A stretch of DNA of 64,000 nt from Anniella stebbinsi (taxonomy: Eukaryota; Chordata; Lepidosauria; Squamata; Anniellidae), in contig JARDYH010000007.1 of the NCBI GenBank assembly GCA_029215795.1, forward strand, positions 92,953,263-93,017,262. Reading direction: 5' to 3'. The notes under the pieces were generated by a model. That model ran no database searches and was not told where the DNA came from. It saw nothing but the letters and a program-made list of their open reading frames with translations. Numbering within the stretch: position 1 is the stretch's first letter; the number at the start of each line of letters is the position of its first letter. Below are positions 55,291 to 64,000 of the stretch, piece by piece. The translations under genes were made by a program, and so were the position numbers.

Positions 55291-57293
55291 CCTTTGGCAA
55301 AATAGATTCTGCTGTAGCAGTCAGCTGTGCACAGTATGAATTGTCTGGTGTTTGTGCCGTCACAACCCTCCTTCCTGATCCTACCAAAACAGTTTTGCAG
55401 CAGTGCACAGCACTGATTGGCTGGTGCTAGTATCATCACAACCACCACTGCCCCACCACACCCACACCCTGCTTACCAGAGCAGTTTTGCAGGATTTAAA
55501 AATACTGATTTTGTTTTTGTTTTTTTCCCTTCAAGGCAATGACATCTTTTTAAAAGGGGATTTGAAATATATGCGGAGTGGGACAAGAAATGTCAGAGTC
55601 TGCAGAGGAATGTCTACCCAGTGCATTCCTCCCACTGCTCCAATCAGGGCCTTAAAGGGGAAAGCGTGTCATTCCTGGACATTATAGAAAAGCCCCTGAT
55701 TGGAGCAGTAGGGGGCGAGAATGATATGCTTTACCCTCCTCCACTCCAGTTGGGGCCTTTAAGATGGTGATGGGGGTAAATGACATGCTTTCCAGAGGCC
55801 CCGGGAAGCCACTTTCCCACCCCCACACTGGGTGTCCCCTTTTTTATTTCCCAAATATGGTCACCCTAGGTTCTATTGGAAAGTACATCTTCAACAGCCC
55901 TTTGTTGTCCTTTGTCTCTAAAAAAAACCTCCTGGACACTAATAATGAGGAGCCACACGCTTTAGTGGGTAGATTAAGCTGATGAGTTGATTACGCGGGA
56001 AAGTCAATATTAATTGGTGGGGCTGAGGACTAATGGCATGTGTTTATTTTCAGAGGCTAATTTGGTTCCAGTGTGTTATGGCCTAACAAGACGTGACAGA
56101 AGCAGTTCCATTCATTTTAACATGCCAAGTGCTCTGGTCACACTGAAAGAGGGGTTCCACTCTGATATTTAATGCATAAGGAGTGAAGGGAACCAAACCA
56201 TCTCCTATCTGCTGTGGTGTCCCTCTCTGCAACACCCTCTCCACATGCACTTTTCTCACTGGAGCAAACTAGATTTTTTTTAAAGGAGGGGTCTATTCTG
56301 GGGCTTTAATGCTTGGGAGGAGGGGTGGTTTTTTTACCTTTTTGCCTGTGCCATTTTCCGGATCGGAATCATTCTCCCAAAAGCTATTTGCCCCATTGGG
56401 TGGGGGAGGGAAACATGTACCATATGGTGCAAATCTGGAGCCCAGCAGCTGAATTTACCCACTGAAAAGCATGAAAAGTTCAGTCCCAAGTCTCCTGCCA
56501 TCTTGTCTAGTTGTATCTTCAGCCAGGGTCACTTTGGGTGTGGGAGCTCCAGCTAGAAGAAAACTACCTAGATGGGGGGGGGGGGGGTATCAAGGAAATT
56601 AACCTGGGGCTGGAATAGGTAACCTGGCAACTCCCATGATCCCCAACCATTGACCATGCTAGCCAGGACTTATGGGAGTTGTAGTCCAACGCATCTGGAG
56701 GGCACCAGATTAACTGCCTCTAGCTAGGGGACTGGAATTCTGCCCTCCCTCCAACGAGATTGGCCCTTGCTCTAACAGGGAATAAAACATTAAATAAAGC
56801 TTTTCCATATTAAACAGAGCATGTCTTCTAATAGTCAATGGCAAACTTTAAAACCCCGAAGATAAATTATGCAGCATTTCCTTTATTACTGCAGAATGGC
56901 TCATATACCAAAGTTTTGGCAATATGCAAATATATGTACATTTAATTAATTGATTGGTAAAAAGGTAAGTGAATACTTAGCCAACTAAGGAGCAATCGTA
57001 CAGTAGTTGGAGGGCATCCTGGGGAGCCATAGCATGTACTGGATTTCCTTCTACACAAGGAGAGAGGAGGGTCTGCCCTCCCATGTCTCCCCGTAGCAGC
57101 TGTGGAGAAGTCTGCTACTGTTTGCTCCTCCACCATCAGTGTTCCAATACTGGAGAGCGCAAAAAGGGGGCATTCCAGGTATGGATCATGGGTGGCCTTG
57201 GAACCACCTGCTTTATGCTATTGTGGGGCTAAATCTTTCTTTTGGGTGTCCTAGTCAGTTTCAGCCAAATAATTCAGAGATCAACAGTTTAGA
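55291..57293. other. Mostly unique sequence
   Basis: Includes a family B element at 56615-56730 and a transposon-end-like word (CCCAAATATGGTCACCCTA) at 55850. 55955-56060 looks conserved (TTGATTACGCGGG, CAATATTAATTGG). No gene. Confidence 0.4.
56615..56730. mobile_element. Small palindromic MITE-like element (family B)
   Basis: CTCCCATGATCCCC mirrors GACTTATGGGAGTTGTAG; outer parts AACCTGGCA and CACCAGATTAA are degraded. Confidence 0.65.
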
Positions 57294-57301
57294 TAGAATG
57301 C

Positions 57302-58587
57302 TAGGGATGTGCATTGTATTGGATCCGATGTCAGATTCTGATTAAAATTGAAGGAATCGGACATCCGATTCTGATGCAGTCCTTTGGACATCCGATTTTT
57401 TTCCGATCCAATTTTTTCCGGTCCAACTTCCCCCAATGCAAGTCTATGGGGAAAACATGGCAGCAGGTGAGTGGGGACCTAACTCCCCCTCCCTCCCCCC
57501 CACTCACTCTCCTTACCTGCCGGGGCTGTCCACTGCCTGCCGCTGCCGTCCACTGCTTCCATACTACTAAGAAACAGTCCACAAGGCCTGTTCCACAATA
57601 GAGCACCAGCGCGCCAAGTGATGATGTCACCCGGCGTGCTGGCGCTCTACTGTGGAACAGGCTGCAAGACCATTTTCTCAGTAGTACAGAAGCAGCAGCC
57701 AGCAGCAGCCAGCCCTGGCAGGTAAGGAGCGTGGGGGGGAGGGAGGGAGGGGGAGGTCCCCCCTTACCTGCCAGGGCCATCCGCTGCCATCCGCTGCTTC
57801 CTTACTACTGAGAAGCAAGCCGCAAAGCCTGTTTCTCAGTAGTAAGGAAACTGCGGACAGCAGCGGACAGCCCAGGCAGGTAAGGAGCGCGAGAAGGAGG
57901 GAAGGGGAAGTCCCCACTTACCTGTTGGGGCCATCTGCTACCAGCCACTACCAGCCGCTGTTTCCTTACTACTGAGAAGCAGGCTGCAATGCCTGTTTTC
58001 CAGTAGTATGGAAACAGCGGACGGCAGCGGACAGCCCCGGGAAGTAAGAAGTGCAAGTGGGGGGAGGGAGAGGGAGGTCCCCACTTACCTGCTGAGGCTA
58101 GCCACTGCCAGACACTGCTGGCTACTGGTTCCTTTCTACCAAGAAACAGGCTTTGCGGCCTACTTCTCAGTAGAGTGCCGGTGCGCCAGGTGTTGATGTC
58201 ACCCGGCGCGCCGGTACTCGACTGTGAAACAGGCTGCAAAGCCTGTTTCTCAGAAGCAAGGAACCAGAGGGTGGCAGCGGATGGCAGCAGACGGCCCTGG
58301 CAGGTAAGGAGTGCGAGTGCAGGGGGAGGGAGGGGGAATTAGGTCCCCACTCACCCGCTGCCATGTTTTCCCCATAGACGTGCATTGGGGAAAGCTTTCT
58401 TTCCCCCAATGCAAGCCTATGGCAAGAACACCTAAAATTGCATCCGATTCTAAAATCAGACGTCCGATTTTCGTATCGGAATCAGATCAAATACGATACG
58501 TGGGACCTCTGATTTTGTCTGATGCAATTCAGGGAAAAATCTGAGGTCCCGATTCCGATACAATTTTTCCTCCTGTGCATACTCCTA
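57302..58587. mobile_element. Large hAT-like palindromic element (family D, copy 2)
   Basis: Ends TAGGGATGTGCAT and TGTGCATACTCCTA; flanks tagaatgc (57294-57301) and taaaatgc (58588-58595) match in 7 of 8. Outer arms are AATCGGACATCCGATT-like and then CCCCAATGCAAGTCTATGGGG, mirrored at 58395-58430. The inside holds several hairpins of the TTACTACTGAGAA / TTCTCAGTAGTA type, and GCAGGTAAGGAG words on both strands. No transposase. Confidence 0.88.
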
Positions 58588-58662
58588 TAAAATGCTCATA
58601 GATGCCCATGGAGCCAGGAGACAGTAAAGTTCAGCAGAAGGTCAGAGGTAGAGAGAGAGAAT

Positions 58663-58684
58663 GGGGGTGGGGGTGGGGGTGGGG
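58663..58684. repeat. (GGGGGT)n short tandem repeat
   Basis: Four units. G-rich, so it could form a quadruplex. Confidence 0.85.
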
Positions 58685-58711
58685 AAAGCATTAACTCAGG
58701 AAATAGAAACT

Positions 58712-58954
58712 CAGGCCAAATATAGCAATATCTCAAGCAGGATATAGCAGTATGAAAGCGGCATGAAAGTGATATCTAAAAGGCAGAAGCCACACTACTG
58801 CTTTATAGCGGTATTGAAGTGCACTGACAACTGTTGGGGCCCATGACACATACCATATACTGCTATATCCTGCTTGGTGCTGCTCCTGCCTTTTATATAC
58901 CACTTTCATACCACTTTCATACTGCTTATCCTGCTTGGTGTAGCTCTGGCCTTA
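58712..58954. mobile_element. TIR element (family E)
   Basis: Left TCAGGCCAAATATAGC ... CAAGCAGGATATAGCAG; right CTGCTTATCCTGCTTGGTG ... CTCTGGCCTTAG. Internal ATACCACTTTCATACC repeats. Related arm at 59785-59893. Confidence 0.65.
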
Positions 58955-59404
58955 GTTTGTGGAAATGAATAAGAACATACGCTCTGATTGGATGGAGTTG
59001 GGGAGAGGAAACTGGATTTTAAGAGATAAAAGCGCAGGGCAGAGAGACAAAGGGAAGGGAGGGAGGAACGAACACAAGCAAGCCAAAAAAATAAGTAGGG
59101 GCACACTTATTTTGCCTGTTTTCCCTTCCACCCATGGAACAGGGTATTTCAACAACTCCAAAGGGGGAAAGTATACATCCCTAAAGAAGAAAAACACTCT
59201 AGCATCACCTTCTGCCAGGTGGGCATGAGCTGTTTTGTCGGCCACTTCTCATCCCTTCCCTGCCCTGTTGAAATGCTCAATTAATTGCTCACTGGTGCTG
59301 TTAGTAATGCATCACAAACATTTTCAGTTTACAAACAAGAAAACTGAGGCTGAGAGAAGCAGGATCTACACTACTGACATGAACCTACACAACGATCCAC
59401 ATCG
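58955..59404. other. Unannotated stretch
   Basis: No gene recognised. Confidence 0.4.
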
Positions 59405-59775
59405 AAGGTCCTCCTCCGGTTGCCTACTCCAAGGGAGGCACGGAGGGTGGCAACAAGGGAAAGGGCCTTTTCAGTGGTGCCCCCCCCAATTATGGAATGA
59501 TCTCCCTGATGAGGCTCGCCTGGCACCAACATTGTTATCTTTTCAGCGCCAGGTCAAGACTTTCCTCTTCTCCCAGGCATTTAACAGCATATGATGAGGA
59601 GTTTTGTGTTTTTGTATTGTTGTGCTTTGACCCTGACGGATATTGTAAATTTAACTTGTTTTTATGCTTTATGCATTTAAATTTTGTATATTGGTGTTTT
59701 AATTCAATGTTTTTAATTTTTGTAAACCGCCCAGAGAGCTTCAGCTATGGGGCGGTATATAAATGGAATAAAATA
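59405..59775 (+). mobile_element. L2-like LINE 3' end (plus strand)
   Basis: Blocks AAAGGGCCTTTTCAGTGGTGCC, TGGCACCAACATTGTTATC and the tail AAACCGCCCAGAGAGCTTCAG with an A/T end. It lies against the family E arm on the right. Confidence 0.88.
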
Positions 59776-59784
59776 AAATAATAA

Positions 59785-59893
59785 AACTGTTTATAACAGT
59801 TTTGACAACTGTTGGAGCCCAGGACACACTCCATATACAGTTTTCAAAACATTTTCAAAGTGTTTTATCCTGCTTGGTGTAGATCTGGCCAGA
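59785..59893. mobile_element. Right arm of a family E element
   Basis: GTTTTATCCTGCTTGGTGTAG then ATCTGGCCAGA, the same end as 58712-58954. The left arm is not found. Confidence 0.55.
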
Positions 59894-61507
59894 GACTTCT
59901 CGGGGGCTTTCCAGCCTGGAGGTCAAATTGCACTTTGTATTAAGCTGCTTTTTAACATTGCCAATTTTATTTTGAATCACTCATAGACTATCAGTAGCTT
60001 TTGCAGGTGAAGAGAGGAGAGGCAAATAGACATTAAGCAGCATTTTCTCCCCACTTCTATTGCCCTTCAACACAGGCTGGAGAAGAGTGGGGCGACGACC
60101 CCCCCAGCCAGGAGGACGAGGGGATTTTGTGCTCAGGTATCCATACAGAGATGCGCCCATAGCACGGAAGCTAGCCAGAGATGTCCCACTGTCTCAGAAC
60201 TGTCCTTTTTTCATCCTCCCTCCTGCCTCTCTTCTCAGGAGGTCCATTACTGCTCTGTGCAAACTCACTCCAACGCAATCTCATGCAGTTCCACTAGCAA
60301 TCCCAACAAGCTATCACACTCCGCAAAGCAACATCATTTTAGTGAGCCAGAGCTGACAAAGGCCATGATTGCTTTCGCTTTCCTTTATTCCTCCGCAAGA
60401 CGGATGCCGTGACTTCCATCCAAGCAGCCTGATAGCTACAGATTTCATCCCTGGCTTGTTTGGAGAGCAATTTCATGCAGATATTGGTGTTTTCAGGAGG
60501 CAGAAGAGAAGAAAAACATGCTGATGTTAAGGGGCAAATACATCCAATCATGGACTCGAAGAACATGCTAGATGAATCAAGATATGGTATGAAGAAGGCA
60601 TAATTTTTTCACCCATCAGTAAATAGATAGATTTGGAGATGAAAGAGCTATTTCTTCACAAAAATAAGATGCAGCTACCTTTTTTTAAATGGTTCTGTAT
60701 TCTGTATTTCCTGTGTTGTGATGTACTCCAAAGCAGCAGCTCACAATTGCCTTGAAATAGCATAACAAGGATAGAGCAAGTTTCTGAAGATACAGCCCTG
60801 TCTGCCCAGGCAGTGGTGCAGCTGGGTAATTCTAGACCTTAATGGTCTGGTGGGGCATCTCTTTAGATAGCCATGTTGTATAATTTCAGTTGTGAAGCGC
60901 ACAACCAACATTTCTCTTCTCTAACCCACCATTCCTTTCTTTACAACTGCTTCTACATTCCTGATAGGTTAGAGCAACGAACACACACAAAACTATTTGC
61001 CAACACTGATAAAAAGAAAGAAAGGATTCAGGTGTAATGACAATTCATGGGTTATTTAAATAACCCATGAATTGTTAGTGCATTCCGGGTTTGTTTGAGA
61101 AATTGAATACAAAGTGAAAGCAGCAAGTGTGTGGGAGGCAGCGTGTATGCTTATTCCCACACAGCCCCAACAACCGATGAGTTGCCATTACATGCGCACC
61201 AGCCCACTGTAAGCACATGCAATTTTGCATTTTCAATACACTTGAATTAAAAAAACCATCATGAGTAAAGGAATAAATTTGAGTTCGCTTCTCCTGCCCT
61301 GATTTAGTTGGGAATAAGCACCCATTCTGTTGTAGAAAAGGATTGTACATTTTACAGTTAAAAAGCCAATAAAATGAGCATCAATAATCATGTAAATAGC
61401 TGCCTGAGTAACACTTGCCTGAGCAATATTCAGAGACTGCAAAGGGGACTGAGTCACAGCATGCAAAGTCTGAGACCACCCGCTGAGTTATGGCCCATCC
61501 CCTTTGG
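59894..61507. other. Unannotated stretch with a perfect palindrome
   Basis: No gene in 1.6 kb. A perfect 34-base palindrome lies at 61041-61074 around TTTAAA. Confidence 0.45.
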
Positions 61508-61827
61508 TAGGGTGACCATATGAAAAGGAGGACAGGGCTCATGTAACTTTAACAGTTGTAGAGAAAAGGGAATTTCAGCCAGTGTCATTTGTATGCAATT
61601 AGTTCCTGGTGAAATTCCCTCTTCATCACAACAGTTAAAGCTGCAGGCACTATACTAGAGTGACCAGATACAAAAGAAGGCAGGGCCCCTGCAACTTTAA
61701 CTGTTGTGATGAAGAGGGAATATCACCAGGAACTAATTGCATACAAATGACCCTGGCTGAAATTCCCTTTTCTCTACAACTGTTAAAGTTACATGAGCCC
61801 TGTCCTCCTTTTCATATGGTCACCCTA
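61508..61827. mobile_element. Fold-back hAT-like element (family A, copy 9), near-perfect palindrome
   Basis: Ends TAGGGTGACC and GGTCACCCTA. The mirror symmetry goes on for about 16 bases into the flanks (CCCCTTTGG left, CCAAAGGGG right). An inner TAGAGTGACCAGATAC word lies at about 61658. Confidence 0.9.
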
Positions 61828-61945
61828 CCAAAGGGGAAGGGGCACAGTGATACAGCCAGGGCATCTGAGGAGATTTAAGGGCCTCAACACGGATATAACC
61901 CCCAATGATTTCCACAAAATAGGAATGTAACACCTGACCCAGTAT

Positions 61946-62260
61946 TAGGGTGACCGTATGAAAAGGAGGACAGGGCTCCTGTATCTTTAACAGTTGTGTA
62001 TAAAAAGGGATTTCAGCAGTTGCCATTTGTAGGCATGCAGCACCTGGTGAAATTCCCTCTTCATTACAACAATTAAAGCTGCAGGAGCCCTGCAGTATAC
62101 AGGGCTCCTGCAGTACTACAGTATCACTGTAGTATAGCTCCTCAGGTTTAACTGTTGTGATGAAGAGGGAATTTCATCTGGTGCTGCAGGCTTACAAATG
62201 TCACCTGCTGAAATCCCTCAGGGTGTCCTCTATTTTGGTTTTCCAAATACGGTCACCCTA
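61946..62260. mobile_element. Fold-back hAT-like element with a foreign right end (family A, copy 10)
   Basis: Left end TAGGGTGACCGTATGAAAAGG is the usual one. The right end reads CCTCTATTTTGGTTTTCC then GGTCACCCTA, as in the related GGGTGGCCATATTTTGG type at 19752. The inner part includes CTGCAGTATACAGG / CTCCTGCAGTACTACAG. Confidence 0.82.
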
Positions 62261-62365
62261 CCTGATGAAAGAGCTGGGTATTGTCTGAAATGCATTGGAT
62301 TTTTTTTCATTGAATTAAACATTCTTTGCTCTTGGATTTTGTTCCCTTTTTGTTGGGTTGCAGCA

Positions 62366-62490
62366 GTATTCCCCAACCTGGTGCCCTCCAGACATTTTCA
62401 ACCACTGCTCCTAGCATTTTTTATTATGGCTCTGCTGGCTGGAGCTAATGGGGGTTTTAAGATCCAAACCATCTGGCTGGCCTACAGGGT
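62366..62490. mobile_element. Small palindromic MITE-like element (family B), diverged
   Basis: CCCCAACCTGGTGCCCTCC at the left is the usual end; the right half is decayed (AACCATCTGGCTGGC). Confidence 0.6.
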
Positions 62491-62939
62491 CATGGAAACC
62501 ATGTCAGTGAGCAAAGAGAGGAGAGGAAGAAAGAGTAGCTGGGCATGAGCGACAGCTCCTTCTGAGGAATCAATTTGGGATTATGTACAATATAGCACAA
62601 TGTAGACACCCGAGGGGCAGGGAGGAACAAAATGGCCACCTCAGCATTAGCCGACATAATCTGAGGGATATAAATGCATTTCCATCTTTGTCAAAAGAAG
62701 AGCAAGAGGGGGCTCTTCAGGGGCTCATTTTCATGGTTCTCCATCAGTTCTGGGTTGCTTTGGCATCTGTCAAAGAGCTGCCTCAGAGTAGGCCAAGGAG
62801 GCAACTTGACCTGTCAAGTGTTGTCATCCTGGACATTAATTAGCCAGTGAAAGTTAAAGGTCAAAGTCAAAAGGGTGAAGCTTGCTTAATTCTAACGAGT
62901 GCCCTTATTAGTAAAACTGAGGCCATCAGCTTCAGGCAT

Positions 62940-62980
<41 letters not shown>

Positions 62981-64000
62981 GGTTCTCCATTCCTAACACT
63001 CTCCGTTTTCAGTTCACTAATCTCTGAGGCCTGTTTTTACCTCTTGGTAGAAAACTGACCTTTTAGCCCTCAAGGGCTCCATCACACCACTCGCCATGCC
63101 TAGTAATGTGGATTTGCAGCATGGTACTCACATGACGTTGTCCCTGTCCTGCACTCATCTAGCCTCTTCCCCACCATGTTGCATTTTTTTTACTTATTAT
63201 TTTTTTGGTGCAAGGAAAGTCTGGATTATTTTCCCCTCTCGCTTTTTCCTCTGTTCATGGCATGTGCTAATGGAATCTTGCTGACGAAAGGGAAGGGGGG
63301 GGGGTCCTCTCCTCCAGCATGTCGGTTGAATGGACTTTTACTGCTCCAACCCCACCTTCATTGCCCACAGAAATGGAACCCAAATGAAACCTTAAATCAG
63401 AAAATCACTAGACAACAAAGCCAGGTGGAAGAGACCACACCCATCAGAGTATCACAACCAATGAACTGGAAGGAGTGGATGAGCAAACAAGCGAAAACCC
63501 ATATGAAAGGGACTGTGTGTGATGGAGCCCTTGACACGCTTATGAAACGGAGGCAAAAAAACACAAGAGGCAAACCGGGGGGGTGGAGTGGGGAAATAGG
63601 TGTGGGGAAATAGGCTCTTGGCAGCTTCTTGAAGCCATTCACTCTGAAGGAAGCTGACCCAGACAATTAGAGGCAGCTGGGGGTGGGGGACAAAATAAAG
63701 AAGTAAATTGCAAGGGTCTCATTAAAGGAAAGGTAGATAATTCTTCACAAGGAACAGAACAACAAAAATTGCCCATAATGAACTGTTTCGATCCATTTGG
63801 AAACCTGTAGCCTACACAGACAAACAGAGAAAAGTCAGATCTTAGCCCCAGAAAGTGTGGATGGGTATGTGTGTTCATATTTGTGCATACATAAATATGT
63901 GCACAATATTGCTAAATTATTAAGGGCTGGATCAAGACTGAGTTAGTTGCCTCTAGGTCCTATTGAAATCAATGTGAAACATTCGGGTGCTTCAAGATGG
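62491..64000. other. Mostly unique sequence
   Basis: (CT)n at 62943-62978. The block 62815-62930 (ATTAATTAGCCAG, AAAGGTCAAAGTCAAAAG) looks conserved and holds a nuclear-receptor-like AGGTCAAAGTCA word. No gene is seen to the window end. Confidence 0.4.

Noticed and set aside
59345..59375. Left arm for the family E element at 59785-59893
   Set aside because: The word AAGCAGGATCTACACT is in the wrong order relative to the other end, so I did not pair them.

Overview
The window looks like non-coding nuclear DNA of a squamate reptile, probably a lizard. The evidence is its repeat content: CR1 and L2-like LINE remains, tRNA-derived SINEs with LINE-like 3' tails, many hAT-like fold-back elements, a DIRS-type tyrosine-recombinase element, and gamma-type endogenous retroviruses. 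I found no convincing host exon. Almost every long open frame belongs to a transposable element or is a chance frame. The species cannot be named from the sequence.

Layout. 1-11.4 kb: L2 and CR1 fragments, a fold-back hAT-like element (378-697), a solo LTR (1919-2590) and one long minus-strand L2-like element with an open 417-codon reverse-transcriptase frame (8654-10330). 11.4-13.8 kb: a large hAT-like element (11390-13837, 8-bp target duplication) that contains a shortened DIRS-type element (about 12013-13537) with a tyrosine recombinase relic. 13.8-21.1 kb: mostly unique sequence with L2 tails and two fold-back elements. 21100-29155: a complete gamma-type provirus with two 539-bp LTRs, a tRNA-His primer site, wrecked gag and pol, and an open 459-codon env. 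29-37 kb: hAT-like palindromes, an L2 piece, a MIR-like piece and a transposase-like fragment. 37.1-43.2 kb: a nearly full-length APE-type LINE (ORF1 and ORF2) broken by stops and frameshifts. 43.2-64 kb: L2 tails, a tRNA SINE split by a hAT-like element, a U4 snRNA/LINE chimera (48509-48755), a second solo LTR (49679-50563), a second large hAT-like palindrome (57302-58587) and more fold-back elements.

How the parts relate. The LINEs probably supplied the enzymes that made the SINE and U4 chimeras, because these share the LINE 3' tail. The hAT-like families have no transposase here and are non-autonomous. The two solo LTRs are a different retrovirus family from the provirus; each has a 4-bp duplication and their signals lie on the minus strand. 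By eye the provirus LTRs show no difference, so the insertion looks recent, yet gag and pol are heavily decayed and out of order while env is open. The most natural reading is a defective element copied with helper proteins.

Unique stretches between repeats include a few AT-rich blocks dense in homeodomain-like TAATTA/TAATTG words. These could be conserved non-coding elements in a gene desert, which needs alignment to other reptiles.
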